A stretch of 64,000 nt of DNA from Sphingobium subterraneum (GTDB lineage Bacteria > Pseudomonadota > Alphaproteobacteria > Sphingomonadales > Sphingomonadaceae), in the NCBI RefSeq assembly GCF_014199435.1, contig NZ_JACIJP010000001.1, positions 1,240,001 to 1,304,000 on the forward strand, read 5' to 3'. Both the position numbers and the translations under genes were made by a program. Position 1 is the first letter of the stretch. The number at the start of each line of letters is the position of its first letter. This document shows positions 35,459-45,319 of this stretch, piece by piece. The notes under the pieces are model-generated. The model searched no databases and was not told where the DNA came from. It saw nothing but the letters and a program-made list of their open reading frames with translations.

Positions 35459-36324
35459 GCTTCGTCCTTCCGGTAAATCGTGCCGCCTACGAGCGACATC
35501 TTGTCTTGTTTAGGGCCGCACACGCGCTCGCTGTGCCCGATATAGAGATGCCCGCCGGGTATCAGCTGGTCGATAAAGCGCGTGACGAGCGTGTCTTTGG
35601 TCGGCTGATCGAAGTAGATCATCACGTTGCGGCAGAAGATGATGTCGAAGGGCCGCTGCATCGGCCAGGGGCCCAGAAAATTCAGCCGCTTGACGCGGAT
35701 CATGCCACACACTTCCGGCGCGATGTGCGCTTCGGTGCCGACCTGTTTGACCCATGGGCGAACCAGCTCTGCCGGAACGTCCTTCAGGGCGTCCATTTCA
35801 TATTTGGCCGCTGTGGCGCCTGCCACCGCATGATCCGCCAGATCCGTCGCCAGAATGATGACATCGCCCCGCAGGAACGGCGCCGCCTCCCCTTTGTCCG
35901 GGCCGAGCAACGTCAGCGCCAGCGAGTAAAGTTCCTCACCCGTCGAACAGCCCGCCGACCAGATACGCACGGGATGCCCGGCCTTCGCTTTGGCCAGAAG
36001 CGCGGGCCGCACCTCGTTCGCCAGATGGTCGAAATGGTGCCGCTCGCGATAGAAGAAGGTGTGGTTCGTTGTGAGCGCGTTGATCGCCTTGCGGCGCTCG
36101 CCCTCGTCCGCCTTGATGGTGTCGATATAGTTCGCGAATGTCTGCTTCCCGCTGTTGCGGACCAGCGGAGCGAGCCGCGAATAGACCAGAGTGGCCTTGC
36201 CCGGCGGCAGCACGATACCCGCCACATCATAGACGATGGAACGCACGGCCTCGAAATCCGCACGAGAATACACCTGCGCGCTGATACCGGGAAAAGGTTC
36301 AAACTTTTCGGCGACGGCCTGCAT
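35455..36324 (-). CDS. cheR: Chemotaxis protein methyltransferase CheR
   Basis: Methylates receptor glutamates with S-adenosylmethionine. The 289-residue protein has the N-terminal helical domain and the SAM-binding region VRIWSAGCSTGEELYSLALT, then ILATDLADHAV, FDIIFCRNVMIYFD and GHLYIGHSERV. The ATG ending at 36324 lies in the sequence TGATG shared with the cheA stop, so translation is probably coupled; a GTG one codon earlier is an alternative. It precedes cheB by a short overlap. Length and motifs are normal. Confidence 0.96.
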   Translation of the reverse strand: MQAVAEKFEPFPGISAQVYSRADFEAVRSIVYDVAGIVLPPGKATLVYSRLAPLVRNSGKQTFANYIDTIKADEGERRKAINALTTNHTFFYRERHHFDHLANEVRPALLAKAKAGHPVRIWSAGCSTGEELYSLALTLLGPDKGEAAPFLRGDVIILATDLADHAVAGATAAKYEMDALKDVPAELVRPWVKQVGTEAHIAPEVCGMIRVKRLNFLGPWPMQRPFDIIFCRNVMIYFDQPTKDTLVTRFIDQLIPGGHLYIGHSERVCGPKQDKMSLVGGTIYRKDEA

Positions 36325-38555
36325 CACGCAGCGACCCTCGCGGCGGCTGTCTGGTCGAAGTCGCTCGCGACGAGCGCGTCGACATCGAGGATCAGAGCCA
36401 CCATGCCATCGCCCAGGATGGTCGCGCCAGCAACACCGACGACCGGCTGGTAATGGGCTTCGAGGCTCTTGATCACGAACTGGCGCTGATCAACGATACT
36501 GTCGACCATCAGCACAGCCTGACCGTGACTTTCGGTTTCGACGACGATCAGCACGGCATCCTGTGCGCTCTCCGCCGCGCCCAGCGCGCCGACCGCATGG
36601 TCAAGCCGCACGATGGGCAGGAACTTGCCACGGTTGTTGAGCACCATCAGATTGTTGCCGATGAACTGCACTTCGGCCTCCGCGGGGCGCAGGCTTTCCA
36701 GCACATATGTAAGCGGAATGACAACCGTCTGGTCGCCCACCGTCACGATCATGCCGTCGGCGATCGCGAGCGTCAGCGGCAGCGCGAGAGTGAAGGTGCA
36801 CCCTTCGCCCGGCCGCGATTCGATCGAGATGCGACCGCCCAGATCCTTCACGTTCTGGCGAACGACGTCCATGCCGACGCCCCGCCCGGAAATGTTCGAG
36901 ACCTTTTCCGCCGTGGAGAAGCCCGCCGCGAAGATGAGGTTGTCGATATCCTCGTTGGACAGTTGCGCGCCAGGTGCGACAAGACCACGCTCGATCGCCT
37001 TTTTCAGCACGACCTCGCGGTTGATGCCCGCTCCGTCGTCCGAGATGGAGATAATGATGCGTCCGCTGCGCTGTTCGGCCGAGAGGTGCAACTTGCCCTC
37101 GGCAGGTTTGCCGTTGGCGACGCGTACCTCGGGCTTTTCAATGCCATGGTCGACCGCGTTGCGGATAAGATGCGTCAACGGTTCGCCAAGGCGCTCCACC
37201 ACGGTCTTGTCGAGCTCGGTCGACTCGCCGCTCATCGTCAGGATGACGCGCTTGCCTGTGTCGGCTTCCAGCTCGCGCACAATCCGCGGAACGCGCGAGA
37301 ACACCGATCCGATCGGCTGCGCGCGGATCGACATCGTGCTTTCCTGAATGTCGCGGGTCAGCAGATCGAGCATGCCCATCTCGTCGATCGCGGTGAGTCC
37401 GTGATTGGCGAGGCGCTGTGCCATCATGGCCTGTGCGATGACCAGTTCGCCCACCGTGTCGATCAGCTTGTCGAGCTTGGCGAGGTCGACGCGCACCGTC
37501 TGCCCCGGCACTACGGCGCGGGGCGGAGGAGCGGCGTTGAAGGCGGATGCCGCCTCGGGAACGACCGGGGCAGCGGCAGGCTTGGCAATGGCGGTCACGA
37601 CAGCCGCGGGAGACGCCGCTGGGGTAAACTCTTCCGTAACCGGCTCCGCCACAGGCGCAGCCTCCACAACCGGATAATCCGGCAATTCCACGTCGAGGAG
37701 GCGACAATTGGCCTCGCTGGTCAGCGGGTCGATGGTAAGCGTGATATCGGGTCCGACGAAATCGAAGACGTCCTCGATGGCGGATTTCTCGACTTCAGCG
37801 GGCAGCACATACTGCCAGCTCAAATAGGCTTTTTCGGCGTCGAGCGCATCGATCTGCGGGAGTTTTCGGGCATCGACGCTGATGCAGCGTCCGCCCAACT
37901 CATGCAATTCGCGCAACATCAGCAGCGGTTCGCTGCCATTGGCGAGCGCGCCATCGCAGGGCGTGACCGTTACCAGCCAGCCGGTATTGGCGGCTTCGAC
38001 GGGCGTGGTGTCGAGCTCCACTGCAGCCGGAGCTTCCGCTTCTTCCGGGATCTCCAGATCCCCCAGCAGACCATCGATGTCGAAATCCAGGCCCAGGTCA
38101 TCCACCGGTTCGGATACATCGGCTGGAGGAACTTCGTCCGCCTTTGCATCGGCGAATTCCACAGGCCCGCCACTCGCCGCAGCGTCGGCTACGGTTTCCA
38201 GTTCCGCGCTGATCGCCGCGTCGTCCGGCGCATTGCCCAGACCACGCACCGCGCCGACATGATCGGCCAGCACGTCAAAGGCTCGCAGCATCAGGGTGTT
38301 CAGGCCTTCGCTGAGCGGCAGTTCGCCGTCACGCACATAGGACAAGACCGTCTCAAACTTGTGCGTGAAGGCCTGCAGCGCCGTGAAGCTGAACGCCCCG
38401 GCCCCTCCCTTGATGGAATGAACCGCGCGAAAAATGCTGTTGACGGTGTCGTTATCGGCGGTGCCGGACCGGCACGCCATCAGCCCTTCTTCGGCATTGC
38501 CCAGCGCTTCCTCGCATTCGAGGAAAAAAATGTTCTGGATTTCATCATTGGTCAT
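36324..38555 (-). CDS. cheA: Chemotaxis histidine kinase CheA
   Basis: The central kinase that phosphorylates CheY and CheB. The 743-residue protein has an N-terminal Hpt domain with the phosphoryl His in FRAVHSIKGGAGAFSF (about residue 46), a linker with a domain around 190-290 that may be the response-regulator-binding P2 (TGWLVTVTPCDGALANGSEP), a dimerisation segment (VDLAKLDKLIDTVGELVIAQ), the ATPase domain (HLIRNAVDHGIEKPEVR, ISDDGAGIN, GRGVGMDVVRQNV), and a CheW-like C-terminus. Its start overlaps the STAS gene by 11 nt and its stop overlaps cheR. All core motifs are intact. Confidence 0.97.
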   Translation of the reverse strand: MTNDEIQNIFFLECEEALGNAEEGLMACRSGTADNDTVNSIFRAVHSIKGGAGAFSFTALQAFTHKFETVLSYVRDGELPLSEGLNTLMLRAFDVLADHVGAVRGLGNAPDDAAISAELETVADAAASGGPVEFADAKADEVPPADVSEPVDDLGLDFDIDGLLGDLEIPEEAEAPAAVELDTTPVEAANTGWLVTVTPCDGALANGSEPLLMLRELHELGGRCISVDARKLPQIDALDAEKAYLSWQYVLPAEVEKSAIEDVFDFVGPDITLTIDPLTSEANCRLLDVELPDYPVVEAAPVAEPVTEEFTPAASPAAVVTAIAKPAAAPVVPEAASAFNAAPPPRAVVPGQTVRVDLAKLDKLIDTVGELVIAQAMMAQRLANHGLTAIDEMGMLDLLTRDIQESTMSIRAQPIGSVFSRVPRIVRELEADTGKRVILTMSGESTELDKTVVERLGEPLTHLIRNAVDHGIEKPEVRVANGKPAEGKLHLSAEQRSGRIIISISDDGAGINREVVLKKAIERGLVAPGAQLSNEDIDNLIFAAGFSTAEKVSNISGRGVGMDVVRQNVKDLGGRISIESRPGEGCTFTLALPLTLAIADGMIVTVGDQTVVIPLTYVLESLRPAEAEVQFIGNNLMVLNNRGKFLPIVRLDHAVGALGAAESAQDAVLIVVETESHGQAVLMVDSIVDQRQFVIKSLEAHYQPVVGVAGATILGDGMVALILDVDALVASDFDQTAAARVAA

Positions 38556-38829
38556 GGCTGTCGCCTACCCAGCTGAATGTTTGCGTCAGACCTGTAAGGT
38601 CGGCGGCGGCCTGCATGGCGTGGGACGCATGGACAGTCATGGCCACGCCCCGGCTGGCGGCGGTCAGTTGCGCACTCAGCAGCAACTGCAAGCCCGCCTG
38701 ACCGATACGTGTGACGTCACGCCCTTCCACCACAACATCGTTTTTTCCGCTAATGGCCTGATCGAGCTGGGACAGCAGCGCACTTGCGGTTGTCCGGTCG
38801 ATGACGGGTGGAAGGATAATCATGTCCAT
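38545..38829 (-). CDS. STAS-domain protein in the chemotaxis operon
   Basis: A 94-residue stand-alone STAS domain: ILPPVIDRTTASALLSQLDQ, VVVEGRDVTRIGQAGLQLLL, then SAQLTAASRGVAM. At the position of the phosphorylatable serine of SpoIIAA-type antagonists (D-S-S-G) it reads GQAG, so control by phosphorylation is unlikely. Similar STAS proteins sit before cheA in several alphaproteobacterial clusters, where their role is poorly known. It overlaps cheA by 11 nt, so the two are translationally coupled. Start at MDMIIL or two codons later at MIIL. Confidence 0.82.
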   Translation of the reverse strand: MDMIILPPVIDRTTASALLSQLDQAISGKNDVVVEGRDVTRIGQAGLQLLLSAQLTAASRGVAMTVHASHAMQAAADLTGLTQTFSWVGDSHDQ

Positions 38830-38853
38830 GTCAGTGCTTCTCCCGCAGCGCGC

Positions 38854-40266
38854 TTAAAATTCGGCCCAGTCGTCTGGATCGTCCTTGAGAGCCAGATTGC
38901 CTTGCGCTCGCGGCGTCGTATGAGGCGCTGCCGAGGGAGCGGCGGCCCGCACGGTCGGCTTGGCGGACTGGCGACCGGCCTTGGTCTTTGTCGATCCCGC
39001 CGGAAGGCGGAAGCGCGACACCAATTCAGCCAACTCGTCGGCTTCGGTCGCCAGGCTGCGCGCAGCGGCCGTGCTCTCCTCAACCATGGCGGCGTTCTGC
39101 TGCGTCATCTTGTCCATGTCGCCGACGGCCCCGTTGACCTGCTGGAGGCTGGTCGCTTGAATTTCCGTCGATTCCGATATGCTGGTGATGAGATGGCTGA
39201 TATCGGCGACGCGCGAAACGATGCGGCTGAGCATCGATCCGGTTTCCCCGACCAGGCTCACACCGTCCTGCACCTGCTCGGCGCTGGTCATGATGAGCGC
39301 CTTGATGTCCTTCGCGGCTTCGGCCGAACGCTGGGCCAGCGCACGCACTTCGTTGGCGACGACCGCAAAGCCCTTGCCAGCGTCGCCCGCCCGTGCGGCT
39401 TCGACACCCGCGTTCAGGGCGAGCAGGTTGGTCTGGAACGCGATGCCGTCGATCACGTTGATGATCTGCGTGATTTCCTGCGCCGATTTCTCGATGGCGC
39501 CCATGGCGTTCACGGCCTTCTCTACAACCTGGCCGCCCTCGGTCGCTTCGCGCTTGGCTTCGCCGATCGAGGTGTTGACCTGCGCCGCGCTCCGTGCGGT
39601 TTCCTGCACCATCGCGGTGACCTGGTTCATGGCCGCTGCGGTTTCTTCGAGGCTTGCGGCCTGCTGTTCCGTGCGCTGCGAGAGATCATTTGTCGCCGAC
39701 CGGATTTCCGTGGAGCCTGTATGAATGCCGTTGGCGGCTACGGTGACAGCGCCCATGGCGCTCGCAAGGCCGTCCATCGTGCGGTTGAAATCGAGACGAA
39801 GCTTTTCATATTCAGCCGGAAATGCCCGGTCGATGCGATAGCCGAGATCACCCTCGACCAGTTTGGTCAGACCGGCGCTCACCATCTGCACCACCGCATC
39901 GGCGTCTTCGCGGTTGTGATTCAGCGATTCAGCGTTGGCGCGAAAAACGTCCATCGCCCGGGTCATACGACCGACACAGTCTTCATGATCGGTAAAGGCG
40001 ATCGGGCTGGTCACATCACCGGCGGCGAGCGCTTCCAGTCGCACGACGGTCGTTACATAGGGATCGGTGACGAGGGGTGCGCTGATGAACGCAGTAGCGG
40101 CGGCGATCGCAAACGCCGCCCCTGCTATGACGAGACCGACAACGGCAAAGCCCTGGCTGGCGAGGAGTGTGGCAGCAAGCCCGGCCAGGCCGCAAGAAAT
40201 ATAGACGAAGGTCAGAGCCTTGAACTTGGCCTTTATCGGTGCCTTTTTTGCGAACCATTCTAACAT
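38854..40266 (-). CDS. Methyl-accepting chemotaxis protein without a periplasmic sensor domain
   Basis: The 470-residue receptor has two hydrophobic helices close together at about residues 18-65 ([20 protein letters not shown] and [20 protein letters not shown]), so there is no periplasmic ligand domain. Two HAMP-like segments follow ([40 protein letters not shown]), then the signalling hairpin with [20 protein letters not shown]. The C-terminal DDWAEF resembles the pentapeptide that tethers CheR/CheB. It likely senses an internal or membrane-state signal. Its methylation and tip regions are nearly the same as in the receptor upstream. Confidence 0.93.
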   Translation of the reverse strand: MLEWFAKKAPIKAKFKALTFVYISCGLAGLAATLLASQGFAVVGLVIAGAAFAIAAATAFISAPLVTDPYVTTVVRLEALAAGDVTSPIAFTDHEDCVGRMTRAMDVFRANAESLNHNREDADAVVQMVSAGLTKLVEGDLGYRIDRAFPAEYEKLRLDFNRTMDGLASAMGAVTVAANGIHTGSTEIRSATNDLSQRTEQQAASLEETAAAMNQVTAMVQETARSAAQVNTSIGEAKREATEGGQVVEKAVNAMGAIEKSAQEITQIINVIDGIAFQTNLLALNAGVEAARAGDAGKGFAVVANEVRALAQRSAEAAKDIKALIMTSAEQVQDGVSLVGETGSMLSRIVSRVADISHLITSISESTEIQATSLQQVNGAVGDMDKMTQQNAAMVEESTAAARSLATEADELAELVSRFRLPAGSTKTKAGRQSAKPTVRAAAPSAAPHTTPRAQGNLALKDDPDDWAEF

Positions 40267-40467
40267 TGCGACGTTCCTTATTCAGCCTGGGCCTACTCCT
40301 GCGTTCCCCATGCAGGTTAGGGCCCACTCTTCAGAATCCCTCACTTCTCCGGGGGTAACGTAAATTGGTTAACTGGAGGTTGAGGGGGCGGGGTGTGTGA
40401 TGCACGAGCGCAGATGACGTCATGCAGAGTGAAAAGGGGAGCAAACCGTCGGTCCGCCCCCGTGCCA

Positions 40468-42201
40468 TTAGGCGGCCTTTTCCCATTGCATCGGCGGATC
40501 GGCGCTGAGCCGGAACCGCGCGACCAGCTGGGAAAGATCATCCGCTTCCTGCGAAAGGCTGCGCGCAGCTGCGGTGCATTCCTCGACCATGGCCGCGTTC
40601 TGCTGGGTCATGCGGTCCATGGCGGATACGGCGCCGTTGACCTGCTGCAGGCTGGCGGCCTGTTCTTCGGTGGAGGCCGACATGTCGGTCACCAGAACGC
40701 TGATCGATGCAACCCGTTCGACGATGCGGGACAGGATCGCGCCCGTTTCGCCGACAAGACCAACCCCGTGCTTGACCTGCTCGGTGCTGGTGAGGATCAG
40801 TGCCTTGATATCCTTGGCCGCTTCCGCCGACCGCTGGGCAAGGGCACGCACTTCGTTGGCGACAACGGCAAAGCCCTTGCCTGCGTCGCCCGCCCGCGCA
40901 GCCTCGACGCCTGCATTGAGGGCGAGCAGATTGGTCTGGAACGCAATGCCATCGATCACATTGATGATCTGCGAAATCTCCTGCGCCGATTTCTCGATCG
41001 CACCCATCGCCTCCACGGCGTGCTGAACCACCTGGCCGCTTTCGTTCGCTTCCCGATGGGCCTCGGCAATCGAGCCGCTCATTTCCGCGGCGCTCTCGGC
41101 CGTGGTCTTCACCACAGACGTCACCTGGTTCATGGCGGCGGCGGTTTCTTCCAGACTGGCGGCCTGTTGCTCGGTACGCTGCGACAGGTCGTCGGTGGCG
41201 GAGCGGATCTCCACCGACCCGTTGCGCACATTGGACGATGTCCCCGCAACGCGTGACAGGATTTCGTCCAGTCGATCCATCGTATGATTGAAGCGGGTGC
41301 GCAGAACCTCATATTCCGTCGCGAACGGATGTTGAATGCGGTGCGTCAAATTGCCTTCCGACAACTCGGTCAGCGCGACGCCCAGATCCTTTACAACGCG
41401 CTCCTGCTTACGCGCCGCCTCGCGGTTCTCGATACCGGCCTTGCGGAAAATCTCCATCGCCTGCGCCATGGTGCCGATCTCGTCGTCGCGGCTCAGACCC
41501 TCGACGGTGACATCATAATTTCCCGCTGCCATGGTGCGCATTTCGTCGGCTGTCGCCACTAGGGGATCGACGACCCGTCGGCGCAACTGCCCGGCGGCAT
41601 AAAGGAGCGCCGCAATCAGCCCTGCAGCAACCACGCCAAGGACCAGCAGCGCCGACACGATGATCGTGTTGCTGCGAGCGGACAGCGTCTCCCCGTAAGC
41701 ATCTGTTAACGCCACGAGGTGGGAAATCTGCTTCCTCTGCTGCTGATATAGCGGCGTGAGCTGCGAATCATGGGTATTCTGCGCGGCAACCATATCGCCG
41801 CGCTGGAGTGCGGGAATGAAGTCCTTGTCCACATGATCCCAGAACGCGTCAGCGGTCCGCAGGCTATCCTGCAACGCCGGGCGCAGCTCGGCCGGGACAT
41901 CGGCATCGAGCCAGAACTGCCTCCGGGCCTGATAGTCCTGCTGTTCCTTCGCAAGCGCAGCCAGATTCTCGCTGATCGTTGCAGGATTTTCGACCGATAG
42001 CGTCACGCTGAGAAAGGGCTCAACGACGTAGAGCGGCGGCGGCAGGATGTCCGCGACCAAGACATCCTTTTGAAGGTTCTGACGATGAATAGGACCACCA
42101 TAGCGGATTTCGGAAACGGCCAGCGTGGCGACGGCCACAGCTATGATGACTACGCCCGTGAGCCCTATGGCCCCGGTGCGCACCTGTTGTTTGATCGACA
42201 T
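40468..42201 (-). CDS. Methyl-accepting chemotaxis protein with a periplasmic four-helix-type sensor
   Basis: The 577-residue receptor has a first transmembrane helix (GLTGVVIIAVAVATLAVSEI), a periplasmic domain of about 150 residues that looks all-helical (NLQKDVLVADILPPPLYVVE, RRQFWLDADVPAELRPALQD), a second helix (IIVSALLVLGVVAAGLIAAL), a HAMP domain (VVDPLVATADEMRTMAAGNY) and a second HAMP-like segment, then the signalling hairpin with [20 protein letters not shown]. The ligand is unknown. No C-terminal tether pentapeptide is present. It is the first gene of the chemotaxis run, with a FliA-like promoter at 42258-42284. 201 nt without a gene separate it from the next receptor. Confidence 0.94.
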   Translation of the reverse strand: MSIKQQVRTGAIGLTGVVIIAVAVATLAVSEIRYGGPIHRQNLQKDVLVADILPPPLYVVEPFLSVTLSVENPATISENLAALAKEQQDYQARRQFWLDADVPAELRPALQDSLRTADAFWDHVDKDFIPALQRGDMVAAQNTHDSQLTPLYQQQRKQISHLVALTDAYGETLSARSNTIIVSALLVLGVVAAGLIAALLYAAGQLRRRVVDPLVATADEMRTMAAGNYDVTVEGLSRDDEIGTMAQAMEIFRKAGIENREAARKQERVVKDLGVALTELSEGNLTHRIQHPFATEYEVLRTRFNHTMDRLDEILSRVAGTSSNVRNGSVEIRSATDDLSQRTEQQAASLEETAAAMNQVTSVVKTTAESAAEMSGSIAEAHREANESGQVVQHAVEAMGAIEKSAQEISQIINVIDGIAFQTNLLALNAGVEAARAGDAGKGFAVVANEVRALAQRSAEAAKDIKALILTSTEQVKHGVGLVGETGAILSRIVERVASISVLVTDMSASTEEQAASLQQVNGAVSAMDRMTQQNAAMVEECTAAARSLSQEADDLSQLVARFRLSADPPMQWEKAA

Positions 42202-42257
42202 GTAAATTCCCCACTTTGGCAGCGGTGGAGTGTAGGTTTACATGGTCAATTATGAGT

Positions 42258-42284
42258 TAATCGGCAATTTCCATCCAAAATGAA
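42258..42284 (-). promoter_or_regulatory. Possible sigma-28 (FliA) promoter of the chemotaxis cluster
   Basis: On the minus strand TTCATTTT (42277-42284), an 11-nt spacer and GCCGATTA (42258-42265) resemble the flagellar sigma consensus TAAAGTTT-N11-GCCGATAA. The -10 matches 7 of 8; the -35 only about 5 of 8. It lies 57 nt before the first receptor gene, where a flagellar-class promoter would be expected. Confidence 0.45.
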
Positions 42285-42324
42285 GCGTTTATCATTAAAA
42301 CGATTGCAACTCGCCGATTGCGAA

Positions 42325-42825
42325 TCAGAGGATGGCTCCGATTCGCCGAAACTGCCCATCGACGTACAGCATTGGATCGATGTCGCGCGCCAGGATCACC
42401 CGATGCACGTCACCGATGAAGATGTCGTGGGAGCCGTAGGAAAAACGCTCACGCTGCGTGCAGTGGATCACCGCTTGCGCGTCGGCAAGATAGGGAATGC
42501 CATTGTCCGCCAGCGTCCAGCCCCCGGCGGCAAAACGTTCGTCACCTTTCGCTGCGCCCCCGCACAGCTTCGCCACGTCCATCTGGTCCGCAGCCAGGAC
42601 GTTCAGACTGAAGTCGGTGCCGGTGAACAGGACGGGGTGCGATGAGGCATTGCGGTTGACGCACATCAGCATCGACGGCGGGTCCATGCTCACCGGAGTG
42701 ACGGCGGTAGCAGCCATCGCATAACGCTTGCCGCTCTCATCCGCCGTGGCGACAATGACGACGGAGGCAGCCAGCCCCCGCAACGCGCGTTTCAGGTCAC
42801 TTCCTACGTCAACCGTCTGGTCCAT
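42325..42825 (-). CDS. Flavin reductase-like domain protein (HpaC type)
   Basis: The 166-residue protein has the split-barrel FMN-binding fold of NAD(P)H:flavin reductases: LRGLAASVVIVATADESGKR, MAATAVTPVSMDPPSMLMCV (the flavin-binding segment), and SLNVLAADQMDVAKLCGG. These enzymes usually supply reduced flavin to a two-component monooxygenase, but no oxygenase gene is adjacent. The ATG ending at 42825 gives MDQTVDVGSDLKRAL; the frame is open upstream. It is divergent from the receptor gene only in promoter region terms and lies on the same strand as groEL, with a strong groEL terminator in between. Confidence 0.85.
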   Translation of the reverse strand: MDQTVDVGSDLKRALRGLAASVVIVATADESGKRYAMAATAVTPVSMDPPSMLMCVNRNASSHPVLFTGTDFSLNVLAADQMDVAKLCGGAAKGDERFAAGGWTLADNGIPYLADAQAVIHCTQRERFSYGSHDIFIGDVHRVILARDIDPMLYVDGQFRRIGAIL

Positions 42826-42904
42826 ATCGCGCAGCTGCCTTCTTGCCTGTGAGATTCTTGGCTCGCGGTTAGCGGATTTATCGCACAAACCCAATCCCAA
42901 ACAC

Positions 42905-42936
42905 GAAAAAGCCGGGAGCGAATATCGCTCCCGGCT
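42905..42936 (-). terminator. Rho-independent terminator of groES-groEL
   Basis: AGCCGGGAGCGA (42910-42921) and TCGCTCCCGGCT (42925-42936) form a perfect 12-bp stem with a 3-nt loop. On the minus strand the stem is followed by TTTTTCGTG. It sits 27 nt after the groEL stop and is one of the clearest terminators in the window. Confidence 0.9.
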
Positions 42937-42962
42937 CGTAACGTTGTCGATAGGTCGGGGAC

Positions 42963-44968
<2,006 letters not shown>

Positions 44969-45074
44969 AATGTGTGCCTTTCCCTTTCAAACGGAAGAAA
45001 TCCATGCCACAGGCAGCAACCGGCCTCATTGAGACCTTGGCTCCCCGGACGATCTCTCCCCCAATAATTGTGCG

Positions 45075-45101
45075 TTAGCACTCTCGGACCGAGAGTGCCA
45101 G
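45075..45101 (-). promoter_or_regulatory. CIRCE element (HrcA operator) before groES
   Basis: TTAGCACTC (45075-45083), 9-nt spacer, GAGTGCCAG (45093-45101) matches the consensus TTAGCACTC-N9-GAGTGCTAA except for two bases at the far end. It lies between the predicted RpoH promoter and groES, where HrcA binding would block transcription. hrcA itself is not in the window. Confidence 0.92.
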
Positions 45102-45109
45102 CCGCCGCT

Positions 45110-45137
45110 ATATGGGGCGAGCGGGGGAGTGATCAAG
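45110..45137 (-). promoter_or_regulatory. RpoH (heat-shock) promoter of groES-groEL
   Basis: On the minus strand CTTGAT (45132-45137), a 14-nt spacer and CCCCATAT (45110-45117) match the sigma-32 consensus almost perfectly. The expected transcript start, about 7 nt downstream, falls at the edge of the CIRCE element. This dual arrangement is typical of alphaproteobacterial groESL. Confidence 0.75.
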
Positions 45138-45319
45138 AGGCGAGAGGATTTTTTCTCTGAATTTGCTTCACCCCATCGGCTACCGTTTCTAACGGCTGGC
45201 CAACAACGGCCTGCAACCCGTCGGCATGAAGGTGTTTCGCCCTCATACCGGCGGGTTTTTCTTGCCGTCGATCGCGGGTAGGATAAAGCGGACGGGCGAC
45301 ACACAGGCAGGCGGCGATC

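Noticed and set aside
36453..38576. Plus-strand open frame of 707 codons opposite cheA
   Set aside because: cheA is complete with all kinase motifs on the other strand; the antisense product has no domain.
40267..40467. Possible promoter or small gene between the two receptor genes
   Set aside because: The 201-nt gap has no open frame with a ribosome binding site and no convincing promoter consensus; only a short TGACGTCA palindrome was seen.
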